DNA of 64,000 nucleotides from Paraburkholderia sp. (GTDB lineage Bacteria; Pseudomonadota; Gammaproteobacteria; Burkholderiales; Burkholderiaceae): NCBI GenBank assembly GCA_004322045.1, contig SCRN01000023.1, positions 1 to 64,000 of the forward strand, read 5' to 3'. Shown piece by piece: positions 1 to 10,285 of this stretch (position 1 is its first letter; each line of letters starts with the position of its first letter). The notes under the pieces were generated by a model. It saw only the letters and a program-made list of their open reading frames with translations, ran no database searches and was not told where the DNA came from. The position numbers and the translations under genes were made by a program.

Positions 1-24
1 CGCCTAGGCTGGCCGCGGCGTTGC

Positions 25-576
25 TCACCCGGCGAGCGACGCGAGCCATGCCCGGCCCTCTTCCCAATCGCCGAGACCGCTTTCGGCGTTGATATGTCCA
101 CGCGGGCCGATCTCCATCAGCCTGCTGCCCCAGGCATGGGCGCAGCGCTCGGCGAACGCGCGTGTGCCGTACGGATCGTCGCTGCTCGCGACGACAATCG
201 AGCGGAACGGCAGCGGCGCGAGCGGGACGTCGTCGAAGCCCTGCGCGTCGCGCGGAAACGACGGGCCGCTCGGATCGGGCAACGCCACGAGCAGCGCACC
301 GGCGATCTTGTCGAGTTGCGCCGGCTGCGCTTCCCTCAAGGCCCAGTGCGCGACCGTGAGGCAACCTAGGCTGTGCGCCGCAAAGCAAATGGGCCCGCGC
401 GGCTGCGCCGCGACCGCGGCCTCGAGCGTCGCACACCACGCTTCGCGCACGGGGTGATCCCAATCGGGCATCGCCACGCGTGCAAACGACGCATCGAGGG
501 CTTCCCATCGGGTTTGCCAATGACCAGGGCCCGAATTCGCATAGCCGGGCAGAACGAGTGTCTGGGTTCGAATCAT
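25..576 (-). CDS. RBBP9/YdeN-family alpha/beta serine hydrolase
   Basis: A small (183 aa) single-domain alpha/beta hydrolase. The N-terminus has the family start LPGYANSGPGHWQ, and a nucleophile elbow AHSLGC supplies the catalytic serine; the C-terminal GHINAESG carries the likely catalytic histidine. These are hallmarks of the RBBP9/YdeN group, cytosolic hydrolases of mostly unknown substrate. The open frame extends upstream to 744, but the first 56 codons look like arginine-rich non-coding sequence, and the ATG at 576 (MIRTQTLVLPGY) directly precedes the conserved domain, so I start there. It stands alone, divergent from glnS. The fold is secure; the substrate is unknown. Confidence 0.85.
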   Translation of the reverse strand: MIRTQTLVLPGYANSGPGHWQTRWEALDASFARVAMPDWDHPVREAWCATLEAAVAAQPRGPICFAAHSLGCLTVAHWALREAQPAQLDKIAGALLVALPDPSGPSFPRDAQGFDDVPLAPLPFRSIVVASSDDPYGTRAFAERCAHAWGSRLMEIGPRGHINAESGLGDWEEGRAWLASLAG

Positions 577-848
577 GGTGTGTCGTGCGCGCGGAGGTGT
601 ATGTATGCGCGCTTGCGCGCGCCGTCCGAGGGTTCGCGCGTAGTATAAGCGCTCGACCGTGCGCTCGAAGGAGACGCAACCGATGACGCGCCCGGTGCGG
701 GCGAGCGGGCGCTCCCGCGGCAGGCATCGCACCCGTCCGGGCACGGGGCCTGCACCGCGCCGCAGGTCGGTGCCTGCGTCCTTTAGGTAGAATGGTCGAA
801 TCGCCGCGGGCTCGTCCCGTGTAACTTCCGCCGATTTCCGACTCTCGC

Positions 849-2561
<1,713 letters not shown>

Positions 2562-2694
2562 CGGAGCGAACGGCAGGCGGGCTCGCCGCCTGACCGGTGG
2601 GGGTGGTGCGCGAGCCGCTGCGCCCGGCGCGCCACGCCGTTTCTCAACGGCCGGCGATGCGGGGCGCGCCTTCGCCCACTTTTCGCCTCTACCT

Positions 2695-3144
2695 CTACAA
2701 AGAGCCGTGTAACTCCGTGAGCGAGAGCGCGGTCGCGAATAGCCGTGTGAGACTGCCGCTCGCATAGCGGCCGACCGCATGCGGCGCCACCCAGCGGAAC
2801 GCATCCATTTCGGGGATGGGTCCGCCATGCTTGCGGCTCGGAAACATCGACGTGCACACGCAGCGGGCTAGATCGATTTCGCCGTCCTCCACGCGCGCGG
2901 CGAACAAATGCAGATCCTTATCCCGGCGATAAGCGAAGCGGCCGAGCTCTTTCAGGCGCCGCGGCGCGAGCTCGATGCCCGTTTCCTCGCGCAGCTCGCG
3001 CAAGGCGGCCTCGAGGGGCGCCTCGCCGGCGTCCGGCTGGCCTTTGGGGATATCCCAGTGCGACGTTTCCGTGGCATGGGCGAGCAAGACCCGACCGCGA
3101 CCGTCGAGCAAGATGACGCCACACGAAATCGTTCGCTCGCTCAT
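2695..3144 (-). CDS. Nudix hydrolase
   Basis: A 149-aa Nudix-fold pyrophosphohydrolase. The complete Nudix box is visible: G-x5-E-x7-REL-x-EE-x-G within GQPDAGEAPLEAAL...REETGI, with WDIPKGQPDAGE just ahead of it. The Nudix box glutamates bind the divalent metal that cleaves an NDP-X diphosphate. The frame is open to 3333, but the ATG at 3144 (MSERTISCGVILL) begins the first beta strand and upstream codons are non-family, so that start is preferred. The substrate cannot be deduced. It sits 220 bases from the large kinase gene and is not clearly in an operon with it. Confidence 0.88.
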   Translation of the reverse strand: MSERTISCGVILLDGRGRVLLAHATETSHWDIPKGQPDAGEAPLEAALRELREETGIELAPRRLKELGRFAYRRDKDLHLFAARVEDGEIDLARCVCTSMFPSRKHGGPIPEMDAFRWVAPHAVGRYASGSLTRLFATALSLTELHGSL

Positions 3145-3366
3145 GGCCGCGGCTCGAGCCTTCCGAGGTCTGCCGAGCGAGCTTGCATGAGTTTCAGGCG
3201 CACGATTGCTCCGATATCGAGGACATCGCCAGATGATAACGGTGGCAGGGGCGGCGCGGCAAAACCGCAAAGCGGCTTCGCTTCGATTCCGGCCGGAGCG
3301 CAAGAGAAGCGGCGAAGCCAATGCTCGACGCATTCACGACGAACATCAGCCCCCCCATCGGGCCCA

Positions 3367-6300
3367 TCACTCCGACTCCGACGAACAGGCCTGTGCAATA
3401 GCCCGCTCGATCGCCGCCGATAACGCCCGTACCGCCGCCTGCACCCCTTGCCGTTGCGCCAACGCTTCCTGAAGGCGAACGGCCGCATCGGCCACCGCCC
3501 GCAGCTGAAACCACGCGGCCGTGCCGGCAATCGCATGCGCGACCTCATGCATGCGGTCGCTGTCCCCCTTCGACGACGACGCAAGCAGCGCATTCAAATC
3601 CGCGGCGAGCGTTCGGCAAAGCGGCTGCCACAACTCGTCATGCACAAGCGCATCGGCAAAGCCGGCGTTGCACGAATCGGTGAGCCGATGCCGCACGAGC
3701 AGCGCTCGCAGTTGCTCGATCGATAGCGGTTTGACGAAGACTTCATCGGCGCCCGCGTCGAAGCAGGCTTCCCGCTTTTGTGCGGTGGCATCCGCCGTCA
3801 GCACGACGAGCACAGTGCGACGCCCGGGATCGCCTTCGACCGCGCCATCACGCTCTCGGCGGCGAATGCGCCCGACCAGCGCCAAGCCGTCGAGCAGGGG
3901 CATCGCGCAATCGGTGATCACCATCGCGTAATCGCCCTGCTCATAGGCCTCGAGCGCTTGAGCGCCGTCCTCGGCCAAATCGCAGTCGACGACACTCAAA
4001 CTCGCGAGCTGTCGCCTCAGGACTTCGCGGTTGATGAGTTGGTCCTCGACCAGCAAAACACGCCGCGCCGCGCTCTCCGATGCGCGCGGCGCAGCCGCCT
4101 CGGCTTGAGGCGAAATACCGCCGTGGCCGTGGCCGTGACCGTCGGCATCGGCATCGGCATCGGCATCGGCATCGGCATCGGCATCGGCAGCCAGGGGCGT
4201 GCAGTCGATCGGCAGGTCCAATGTGACGGTGACCGTCGTGCCCTGCCCCAACGCGCTCTCGAGCGCAATGGCGCCGCCCATTCGTTCGATCAATCGCCGG
4301 CAAATGGTCAGCCCCAGGCCCGTCCCGCCGTACCCGCTCCCGACCGTGCCGCGAGCCTGAGAGAACGGCGAGAACAAGCACGCCTGATCGTCCGGCGAGA
4401 TGCCGATGCCCGTATCGGCAACACGCAGACACAGCGTTTGACTGGCGGCGGTCTCGCCGAGCGCCTCGACCGTCAGCGAGACAGCGCCTCGTTCCGTGAA
4501 CTTCACCGCATTGCCGAGCAGGTTGAGCAACACCTGTCCGAGCCGTTGCATATCGCCGAGATGGCGCGGAGCCACGGCGCGCGAAATATGCACGTGCAAC
4601 CGCAGCCCCTTGCGCTCGATCTCCGGCGCAACGAAGCCCGCAGCGCGCTCGACGATCTCGGCGATGCAGATGGGCGCCGATTCGAGCGAGAACTCGCCAT
4701 TTTCGCTTTTGGCGAAATCGAGGATGTCATTGAGGATTCGTAGCAATAGCTCGGCGGCGTTGCCGGCCATCTCGACGAGACGGCGGTCGTCATCGGCCAG
4801 AGCGTCGTGATCGAGCAACTGCAAGATGCCGATGATGCCGCTCATCGGCGTACGCAGCTCGTGACTGACCGTCGCGATGAACGCATCGCGCGCTCTCGCG
4901 GCCTCTTCGGCCTCGTGCTTGGCGTCGATCAGCGCTGCGTGAGACTCTTTCGCCTCAGTGACATCATGCAAGTACCCGTTCCATTGCACGCTGCCGTCCT
5001 CGCGCAAACGCGGTTCGGCTTCGACGTGAAACCACGCGAGCCGGCCGTCGGGCATGTCGAGCATGAACTCGGCGCGCACGCGTTCGAGCAAGCGGGCCGA
5101 ACGCAGGAACATCTTCGTCAATCGTATGCGTTGGGCCGGATCGAGCGCGCGCACGAACGGGGCAAACGCATCGGTCGCGTGGGTGTCGTGCGAGCGCACG
5201 AGCGCATCGGCCCGCCGGTTGGCGAAAATCAATTCGAACCGCGGGCGCGGCGCGCGCCTGAAGCGCAATTGGAACACCACAGAAGGCAGCGCCTGCGTCA
5301 ATTCGACGAGCCGGCGCTTGTGCTCCAATTCCCTGCGCTCCATGCGGCGCAGCTCCGAGACATCGACGAAAGCGCACAGCACGGCGGCCCGACCGTCGTC
5401 CTCACCGCTACAAAGCCGAACCCAGTACACAGCCTCATGAGTCGTGTCATCGTGCCCGCGATAGCGCAGCTCGCCCTGAGCGGGCCGCCCCGTTTCGAGG
5501 ACAGCGCGCGCCGCTTGCGCGAATACATCCACGTCGAGCTCGCGCCCGGGCCCCGGCGGCGGCAGTATTTTCCCGACGACATGTTCGGACCGCACGCCCA
5601 TGGCTTGCTCATAGGCGGGATTGACGGCGACGTATCGGCCGTCGGGATCTTTGACGCAAACGGGGATCGGCACCGTATCCATCAGCAGCGCCTTGAAGCG
5701 GGTCTCGAACACCAACTCGCGTTCGGTTCTGCGGCGATGACTCACCTCTTTGCGAAGACGCAGCATGTTGAACGACAACAGCGCGAGAAAGACCAACGTC
5801 ACGGCGCCCAGCGGCGTAAGCACAAGCCACAGGGTGCGCGGGGCAACGCCGAACGTGAAGCGGCTCGAGAGCCAGCTGTTTTGGATGCGCTCGCGCTCGA
5901 TTTCGGGGATCTCCGACAACACGCGATCGATGAGAGGCAGCAGAGGCGCAAACTGCGGCGCGACGCCGAAGGACAACTCTTGAACGCGATCGGCTGGCGC
6001 CGCGACGCGCAACGTGCCCGCATAGCGCTCTCGCACGATCCGATCGATGACGCCGAGATTGCCGATGTACGCGAAGGCGCGCCCTTGCGCGACCGCATTG
6101 AGCCCATCCTCGGCGGAGCCGACCGTCACCGCGTGAACGCTCGGCAACCCGGGGAACCGGAGACGCGCCGTTTGGACATCGCCGACGATCGCGACCTGCC
6201 CGCCCTCGAGATCCTGCAGGCTGCCGATGAACGGCGCGGCTTCGCGCGTGACGATAACGAGGGGATAACGCACATAGGGCGTCGACAAGCCAAATCCCGG

Positions 6301-6729
6301 CGCGAGCCCATCGAACTGCGAGGCGGCGATCACGATGTCGATGCGGCCTTCATTGGCAAGCCGAATCGTCTCGCCCCATGAGCGCGTCGGCACCAAACGG
6401 AAGCGAATGCCCAACGTGCTTTTCAGAAAATCGAGATAGTCGGCGGAGATGCCGTCGATGTGCCCCTGCGGATCCACGAACGCCATGGGCGCCCAATGCG
6501 GATCGACGCCCAGGCGCAGCGGCGGCAGCGATTCGAGGTAGTCGCGATCGGCTTGCGATAGCGGCAGGCGCAGATCGCGCGCAGCGCTAGAGGGTGCGCC
6601 ATGCTCACGCTGCGAGCACCCAAGCAGCGCCGCCGCAGCGAGGGCGCACGCTGCAAGCCCACGCCCGATGCGCCAGACGCCGGCACGCACGGCCGCCATC
6701 GCTACGAACAATGATCGTGCGCTCGCCAA
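3367..6729 (-). CDS. BvgS-like hybrid sensor histidine kinase with REC and HPt domains
   Basis: A 1120-aa inner-membrane phosphorelay kinase. Order: an N-terminal lipoprotein-like segment (LLGC near residue 38); one periplasmic SBP_bac_3/Venus-flytrap domain (about 70-290); a membrane segment (about 300-323); two PAS-like domains (about 345-590); HisKA with VSHELRTP (His about 623); HATPase with GNAVKF, DTGIGIS and GGTGLGL; a repeat linker (about 848-870); a receiver (VITDCAMP, Asp about 940); and a C-terminal HPt (AHAIAG, His about 1065). This is a complete His-Asp-His chain that would pass phosphate to the LuxR-type regulator immediately upstream. The first 28 nt overlap that regulator; an ATG at 6699 would remove the overlap. 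The ligand is unknown. Its place beside the T3SS suggests it controls it, as BvgAS does in Bordetella; that link is inference. Confidence 0.93.
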   Translation of the reverse strand: MASARSLFVAMAAVRAGVWRIGRGLAACALAAAALLGCSQREHGAPSSAARDLRLPLSQADRDYLESLPPLRLGVDPHWAPMAFVDPQGHIDGISADYLDFLKSTLGIRFRLVPTRSWGETIRLANEGRIDIVIAASQFDGLAPGFGLSTPYVRYPLVIVTREAAPFIGSLQDLEGGQVAIVGDVQTARLRFPGLPSVHAVTVGSAEDGLNAVAQGRAFAYIGNLGVIDRIVRERYAGTLRVAAPADRVQELSFGVAPQFAPLLPLIDRVLSEIPEIERERIQNSWLSSRFTFGVAPRTLWLVLTPLGAVTLVFLALLSFNMLRLRKEVSHRRRTERELVFETRFKALLMDTVPIPVCVKDPDGRYVAVNPAYEQAMGVRSEHVVGKILPPPGPGRELDVDVFAQAARAVLETGRPAQGELRYRGHDDTTHEAVYWVRLCSGEDDGRAAVLCAFVDVSELRRMERRELEHKRRLVELTQALPSVVFQLRFRRAPRPRFELIFANRRADALVRSHDTHATDAFAPFVRALDPAQRIRLTKMFLRSARLLERVRAEFMLDMPDGRLAWFHVEAEPRLREDGSVQWNGYLHDVTEAKESHAALIDAKHEAEEAARARDAFIATVSHELRTPMSGIIGILQLLDHDALADDDRRLVEMAGNAAELLLRILNDILDFAKSENGEFSLESAPICIAEIVERAAGFVAPEIERKGLRLHVHISRAVAPRHLGDMQRLGQVLLNLLGNAVKFTERGAVSLTVEALGETAASQTLCLRVADTGIGISPDDQACLFSPFSQARGTVGSGYGGTGLGLTICRRLIERMGGAIALESALGQGTTVTVTLDLPIDCTPLAADADADADADADADADGHGHGHGGISPQAEAAAPRASESAARRVLLVEDQLINREVLRRQLASLSVVDCDLAEDGAQALEAYEQGDYAMVITDCAMPLLDGLALVGRIRRRERDGAVEGDPGRRTVLVVLTADATAQKREACFDAGADEVFVKPLSIEQLRALLVRHRLTDSCNAGFADALVHDELWQPLCRTLAADLNALLASSSKGDSDRMHEVAHAIAGTAAWFQLRAVADAAVRLQEALAQRQGVQAAVRALSAAIERAIAQACSSESE
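4143..4190. repeat. Hexamer tandem repeat (CGGCAT)8 in kinase linker
   Basis: Eight near-perfect copies of CGGCAT in a row, encoding on the minus strand a run of Asp-Ala dipeptides, followed by a short His-Gly run. It lies in the linker between the ATPase domain and the receiver of the hybrid kinase. Because the unit is six bases, copy-number slippage changes linker length in steps of two residues and keeps the frame. Confidence 0.95.
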
Positions 6730-7355
6730 TACTCGAGCAATTCCTGATTGGTCCCCAAGCCGAGTTTGTGCTGCGCGCGGACCTTATGCGCGCTCACCGT
6801 CTTGACGCTGCGATTGAGCCGTTCGGCAATTTGGGCGGCCGTCAGGCCGTCCGCGGCGAACAAGCGGATCACTTCCATCTCTGCTGTGGTCAGCGTCGCC
6901 TCCTTGCCGACGCGCTCGCCGACGAGGTTCATTCGCGCGAGCAGCTTTTCCACGCCGGGACTGACGTAGGTTCTACCCTGCCCCGCGGCGACGAGCGCAC
7001 AATGCAATTCGTTCACACCGCCCGCCTTGTCGACGACGCCCTTCACGCCTCTCGCCAACAGCTTGTTCAAGATGGCCGCATTGCGCAGGGCGGTGACGAC
7101 GATGATGGGCACACCTGGGCAAATCCGTTGCAGCCGGTCGACGAGGGCAATCCCGTCGCGCGTCCGTGTGCCGGGCATCGACAAGTCGGTCACGATCGCG
7201 TCGCACGGATGTTGCCGTGCTGCCGCAATCAGTTCGTCGGAATCGGCGGCTTCCGCGACGACGTGCGCGACATGGCCGGCCTCGATGGCCAGCCGGATGC
7301 CGTAGCGGACAATGCCATGATCTTCCGCCAGTATGATCTGCAGTGGTTTGTTCAC
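6702..7355 (-). CDS. NarL/FixJ-family (LuxR-type HTH) response regulator, BvgA-like
   Basis: A 217-aa DNA-binding response regulator. The N-terminal receiver has the acidic pocket (ILAEDHGIVRYG), the phospho-acceptor Asp in AIVTDLSMPG and the signalling residue T in VVTALR. The C-terminal LuxR-type HTH reads LTAAQIAERLNRSVKTVSAH. The start is GTG at 7355, preceded by a GAGAGG ribosome site. Its 3' end overlaps the hybrid kinase, the regulator-then-kinase arrangement of bvgAS, so the two are almost certainly cognate. It is the next leftward gene after sctJ, across a 280-base gap, and probably regulates the T3SS island (inference). Confidence 0.93.
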   Translation of the reverse strand: MNKPLQIILAEDHGIVRYGIRLAIEAGHVAHVVAEAADSDELIAAARQHPCDAIVTDLSMPGTRTRDGIALVDRLQRICPGVPIIVVTALRNAAILNKLLARGVKGVVDKAGGVNELHCALVAAGQGRTYVSPGVEKLLARMNLVGERVGKEATLTTAEMEVIRLFAADGLTAAQIAERLNRSVKTVSAHKVRAQHKLGLGTNQELLEYWRAHDHCS

Positions 7356-7635
7356 GACGTTGTTTGCCTCTCTGATCTGCCGTCGATGCGGTCGGGACGC
7401 CAGCTCGGCCGGCTACCGCGCCGCGACCAGCCCCGTTGATTGGCGCGTCGGCGGTTATCGAGAAATTGTAGTCACGGCCGGCCAATATCAAACTGTAGGG
7501 ACGTCGTGCAGATCAGCGAATAAGAAAATTCTCGAATAGTGAAACAAACCGGTGTGTGCAATCGATTTCCAGCGCCTATCCGCGACCGGAAATCTGATTG
7601 ATGCATTGGCGAAATACCGAAACGGCGGAATGGGA
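7356..7635. other. Intergenic gap between sctJ and the response regulator
   Basis: About 280 bases without a credible gene. Its right half (about 7455-7630) is noticeably more A/T-rich than its surroundings, as expected for promoter DNA serving the leftward regulator-kinase pair. I see no rho-independent terminator for the sctJ operon here and no copy of the GGAACC...TTAC element. Confidence 0.5.
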
Positions 7636-8418
7636 TTATCCGGGGGTGGCACTGTCGACGTCGCCATCGTTATCTCGTTTCGGACGGCGCCAGGCCACCC
7701 GACGCAGCAGCGAGTGCGCAAGAAACCCGAGCGCCGCAGATCCGGCGACAACCGGCATCGACAGCAGCCGGAACGGATCGTTAGCGTTGCCGCCCGAAAC
7801 CGCCGGCACGCCGGCGCTGGGTTGCTCCGGCACCAGCAAAACCGTGATGCGTCGATCGTCCTCGCCCGCCAACCCCGGCGCGCCGTTCTTGACGAGCTTG
7901 GCGATGCCCGGCAACAGCGGCGACAAATCGATGCCCGCACGATGCTTGACGAGGACGGAAGCCGACGCCGGCATCAGCGGCGCGCCGGGAGACGGGCGCT
8001 CCGGCGGCACGACGCGCACCCGCGCTGCGGTGACGCCGTCGATATCCATGAGCGCCGCTTCGAGGTCTCGCTCGACCACATGTACGTGCCGCTGGCGCTC
8101 CTCGAGCGGCGTTGGGGCAATGCCACGCTTGCCCAGCGCCTCGTCGACGCTCTGCCGGCTAGGCCGCAACAAGCCGGCTTCGCGCAGCGCCTGCATCGCC
8201 TGCGGGAAGTCGGCCTCGCCCACGTAAAGCAGCACCCCGGCCTTCTCGGGCTTGCGCTCGACCTCGATTCCCCGCGCACCCAGCACGGCGGCGATCTCGC
8301 TTGCTTGACGCACATCCGCTGCGTGTTGCAATGCGACCTTGCGCCCACACCCTACTAAACATGCCACGGCCACCACCACCGACAGCCATCTCAGCTCCAC
8401 GTGCATAGACAGTCTCAT
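7636..8418 (-). CDS. sctJ: T3SS inner-membrane ring lipoprotein (SctJ/HrcJ/PrgK family)
   Basis: A 260-aa YscJ/HrcJ-family protein that forms the periplasmic ring of the T3SS basal body around the export gate. A lipoprotein signal ends in LVGC (Cys about 24). Then come the first ring-building motif (ADVRQASEIAAVLGARGIEV about 34-53, with FPQAMQALREAGL), a linker, the second ring motif (RDLEAALMDIDGVTAARVRV about 118-137, ASVLVKHRAG), and a C-terminal membrane segment near 218-240 followed by a basic tail. This arrangement is diagnostic of SctJ rather than flagellar FliF, which is much longer. It is the last gene of the leftward pilin-rod-ring operon, 10 bases after sctI. Confidence 0.95.
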   Translation of the reverse strand: MRLSMHVELRWLSVVVAVACLVGCGRKVALQHAADVRQASEIAAVLGARGIEVERKPEKAGVLLYVGEADFPQAMQALREAGLLRPSRQSVDEALGKRGIAPTPLEERQRHVHVVERDLEAALMDIDGVTAARVRVVPPERPSPGAPLMPASASVLVKHRAGIDLSPLLPGIAKLVKNGAPGLAGEDDRRITVLLVPEQPSAGVPAVSGGNANDPFRLLSMPVVAGSAALGFLAHSLLRRVAWRRPKRDNDGDVDSATPG

Positions 8419-8428
8419 TGCGAGCCGT

Positions 8429-8860
8429 TCATGCAGGCGAGGTCAACTGCTTGAGCGCGCTCGTCGTCAGGCCGACGAGTTTCGCACTCCACATGACGCT
8501 CATGTTGTAGGAAGCCATGGCGCGCGCATGGCGGTGCATCTTCACCGCGAGCGCCGGTAGATCCGTGCCGTGCGCCCAAGCGCCAGCCAAGTCGTCGGAC
8601 AGCGCCTGCGCCTTCACTCGATCCCGGGCCAGCCTGTCGAGGTGGCGCGCAAGCGCGGGAACCAAGGGGCCGGGCGAACCGACGGCGGGCGCCTCGTGTA
8701 CTGCTGCACCAAGCGAAACCCGGTTGACGTCGACATCGACGGCGTGCATCGCGGCGGCGAACGTATCGAACTGACCACTCACAGGCGAAACGACATAGCG
8801 GGACACGACACCCGGCGGTTCGACACCGGTGGACTTCACCTCCCCACTCGCGGCGGTCAT
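8429..8860 (-). CDS. sctI: Probable T3SS inner rod protein (SctI / HrpB-like)
   Basis: A 143-aa protein whose C-terminal part (MASYNMSVMWSAKLVGLT) has the pattern of SctI inner-rod proteins: a Tyr-Asn-hydrophobic helix with a small-residue and Lys run, near the end. Inner-rod subunits connect the export gate to the needle or pilus. The N-terminal half is low-complexity, as usual for the family. The position directly before sctJ is the classical sctI slot (prgJ-prgK, yscI-yscJ, hrpB-hrcJ). It overlaps the upstream gene by the four bases ATGA. The call rests on C-terminal pattern plus position; primary sequence conservation in this family is poor. Confidence 0.7.
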   Translation of the reverse strand: MTAASGEVKSTGVEPPGVVSRYVVSPVSGQFDTFAAAMHAVDVDVNRVSLGAAVHEAPAVGSPGPLVPALARHLDRLARDRVKAQALSDDLAGAWAHGTDLPALAVKMHRHARAMASYNMSVMWSAKLVGLTTSALKQLTSPA

Positions 8861-9057
8861 GGCCGCAACTGCTGGACGAGGTTGCGCAGGGCGTTGATGA
8901 GTTCCGTTTTCGCATGCCCCTGAACGGATGCCAGCGCGTATTCGGCGTCGACGCGGCGCTTTTCATGCGCGAATGCGATGCCGGCCTGCGCCGCCCACCG
9001 CGCTGCATGCCGTTGATCCGCCACGCGCGCGGCGAAGCTTTCCACTGCCTCGATCAT
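8857..9057 (-). CDS. Small T3SS-associated protein of unknown function (66 aa)
   Basis: A 66-aa, mostly alpha-helical, charged protein (MIEAVESFAARVADQRHAAR at the start) between the pilin and the rod gene; its end overlaps sctI by ATGA. The frame is open to 9093, but the ATG at 9057 gives a better-looking N-terminus. In Ysc-type systems this slot holds tiny needle chaperones (YscE is also about 66 aa), so a pilin chaperone or co-chaperone is one possibility. I do not recognise a family, and that idea comes from size and position only. Confidence 0.55.
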   Translation of the reverse strand: MIEAVESFAARVADQRHAARWAAQAGIAFAHEKRRVDAEYALASVQGHAKTELINALRNLVQQLRP

Positions 9058-9118
9058 GTTTTTCCGTACCTTGGACGGCGGGCACGATCGCACGCGCCCG
9101 CCGGCTTATTCACACACG

Positions 9119-9445
9119 TTAAAAGTGAATGCCTTGAGCCGCTTTGATGCTGGCGTTCTGCACTTTCGCTCCGGAATCGAGATGGCCGCTTGCGATGCTG
9201 TTGGCCGTATCGGTCATCATCTTTTGGATGCTGGCCTCGGTCTGCATTTCCATCGCCTTCAACTGCATCGCTTCCTGCCGTTGCAGGACGCGCTCCATCT
9301 GATTGAGGGCCATGCCGTTCGTCGAACCCGCCGCACCCGGCGAGGCCGCGTCCGACGTGCCGGACAGCGCCGACACGACCGACGAAGCAAGCGTTGCGAG
9401 CGAACCGACTGCCTGAATTGCGGGAACTACGGCTGCGATGGTCAT
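9119..9445 (-). CDS. HrpA-like T3SS pilus (pilin) subunit
   Basis: A 108-codon small protein with a hydrophobic, Ala/Ser-rich N-terminal half and a helical C-terminal half. Remembered Pseudomonas syringae HrpA ends in a comparable pattern: an A-MQ segment, a K..D..N.I..G..DS run, and a terminus of the form A-x-G-I-(S/H)-(Y/F). Here these appear as KAMEMQTEASIQKMMTD, ANSIASGHLDSGAKVQ and AAQGIHF. HrpA subunits polymerise into the Hrp pilus through which effectors travel. The start is the ATG at 9445 with a GGGGGAG ribosome site a few bases upstream; the longer open frame to 9589 is not supported. It is the first gene of the pilin-x-sctI-sctJ operon and has an hrp-box-like promoter 80 bases upstream. 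Confidence 0.72.
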   Translation of the reverse strand: MTIAAVVPAIQAVGSLATLASSVVSALSGTSDAASPGAAGSTNGMALNQMERVLQRQEAMQLKAMEMQTEASIQKMMTDTANSIASGHLDSGAKVQNASIKAAQGIHF

Positions 9446-9524
9446 GATTGGACTCCCCCTTTCTACCGAAATTGGAACGGGTGCTCTTCCACGGATCGAA
9501 CGATCGCATGCCGGAATTGCGGAC

Positions 9525-9552
9525 TTAGTAACAGCCGGCTCGCCGCGGTTCC
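9525..9552 (-). promoter_or_regulatory. hrp-box-like ECF promoter ahead of the pilin operon
   Basis: On the minus strand: GGAACC, a 15-nt spacer, then TTACTAA, ending 80 bases before the pilin ATG. GGAAC is the typical -35 element of ECF sigma factors, and the Hrp1 hrp box is GGAACC-N15/16-CCACNNA, so only the first two bases of the second block differ. A near-identical element precedes sctV. Confidence 0.7.
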
Positions 9553-9667
9553 ATTGCGCCGCTAAAAGCGATTCGAACCGCATCGCCAAACGTTACATCG
9601 TCCGGTTTTTTAGTCGATCGAGTCCGAGCGCGAGTCAAATCCGAGATCATGCGCGGATCGCCACGTC

Positions 9668-10240
9668 ATGAGCCTCGACCCGCCTATGATTTCGACACGC
9701 TCGCATGCGGTCCGATCGGCCGCTGCGGATCGGACCACTGAATTCGACGACTGGTACCGCGTTCACGGTCGTTCCATTTATCGCTTCATCGCGCGCCGGG
9801 TGCGCAGCGCGGAAGACGCCGAAGACATTCTGCAATCGACCTATTTAGGGGCTTGGGAAAACCGCATGTCGTATCGCGGCGCGGCACAGCCGAAAACATG
9901 GTTGACCGCGATCGCGCTCAACGTCGTGCGCAATCACATCAACCGCACGTCGGACTACCGGTTCGTGACCGAACGCATCGACGATCATGAGCACGCGCTC
10001 GTCGATACGCGCGCGCCCGAACGTTGCGTGTCCGTCAAGCAAACGTTCCTGCGGTTCCTCGACTTTGCGCAATCGCTGTCTCCGGAACAACAGCGCATGC
10101 TCGAACTGCTATTCATCGATAACGTCAGCTACGTCGACGTCGCAGCCATCCTCGGCATTCCGGTCGGGACCGTCCGCTCGCGATTGTCGCGCTTGCGCAT
10201 GAAGTTGGACCGGCATCTCGAACAGACGGGAGGGCCGTGA
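9668..10240 (+). CDS. ECF-type RNA polymerase sigma factor, probable HrpL-like T3SS regulator
   Basis: A 190-aa group-4 sigma factor with only regions 2 and 4. Region 2 spans about 27-95 (YRFIARRVRSAEDAEDILQ with the core-binding Asp-rich helix, then the region 2.4 WLTAIALNVVRNH). Region 4 spans about 135-185 with the -35-reading helix-turn-helix VDVAAILGIPVGTVRSRLSR. It is divergent from the pilin operon and is the first gene of the rightward sctC-RSTU operon. In Hrp1 systems HrpL is exactly such a sigma and reads GGAACC boxes; two such boxes lie in this island. No anti-sigma gene is visible, again as for HrpL. The start at 9668 lacks a strong ribosome site; 9686 is an alternative. Confidence 0.88.
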   Translation: MSLDPPMISTRSHAVRSAAADRTTEFDDWYRVHGRSIYRFIARRVRSAEDAEDILQSTYLGAWENRMSYRGAAQPKTWLTAIALNVVRNHINRTSDYRFVTERIDDHEHALVDTRAPERCVSVKQTFLRFLDFAQSLSPEQQRMLELLFIDNVSYVDVAAILGIPVGTVRSRLSRLRMKLDRHLEQTGGP

Positions 10241-10285
10241 CATGCTTCCCTCGTCTCGGCGCAAGAGCTCCGCCGTTCGCCGGAA

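Noticed and set aside
9574-9596. CGAACC...TTAC before the sigma-factor gene as an autoregulatory promoter
   Set aside because: The spacer is 13 nt and the first base of the -35 block differs; too far from the two matched elements to call as a feature.
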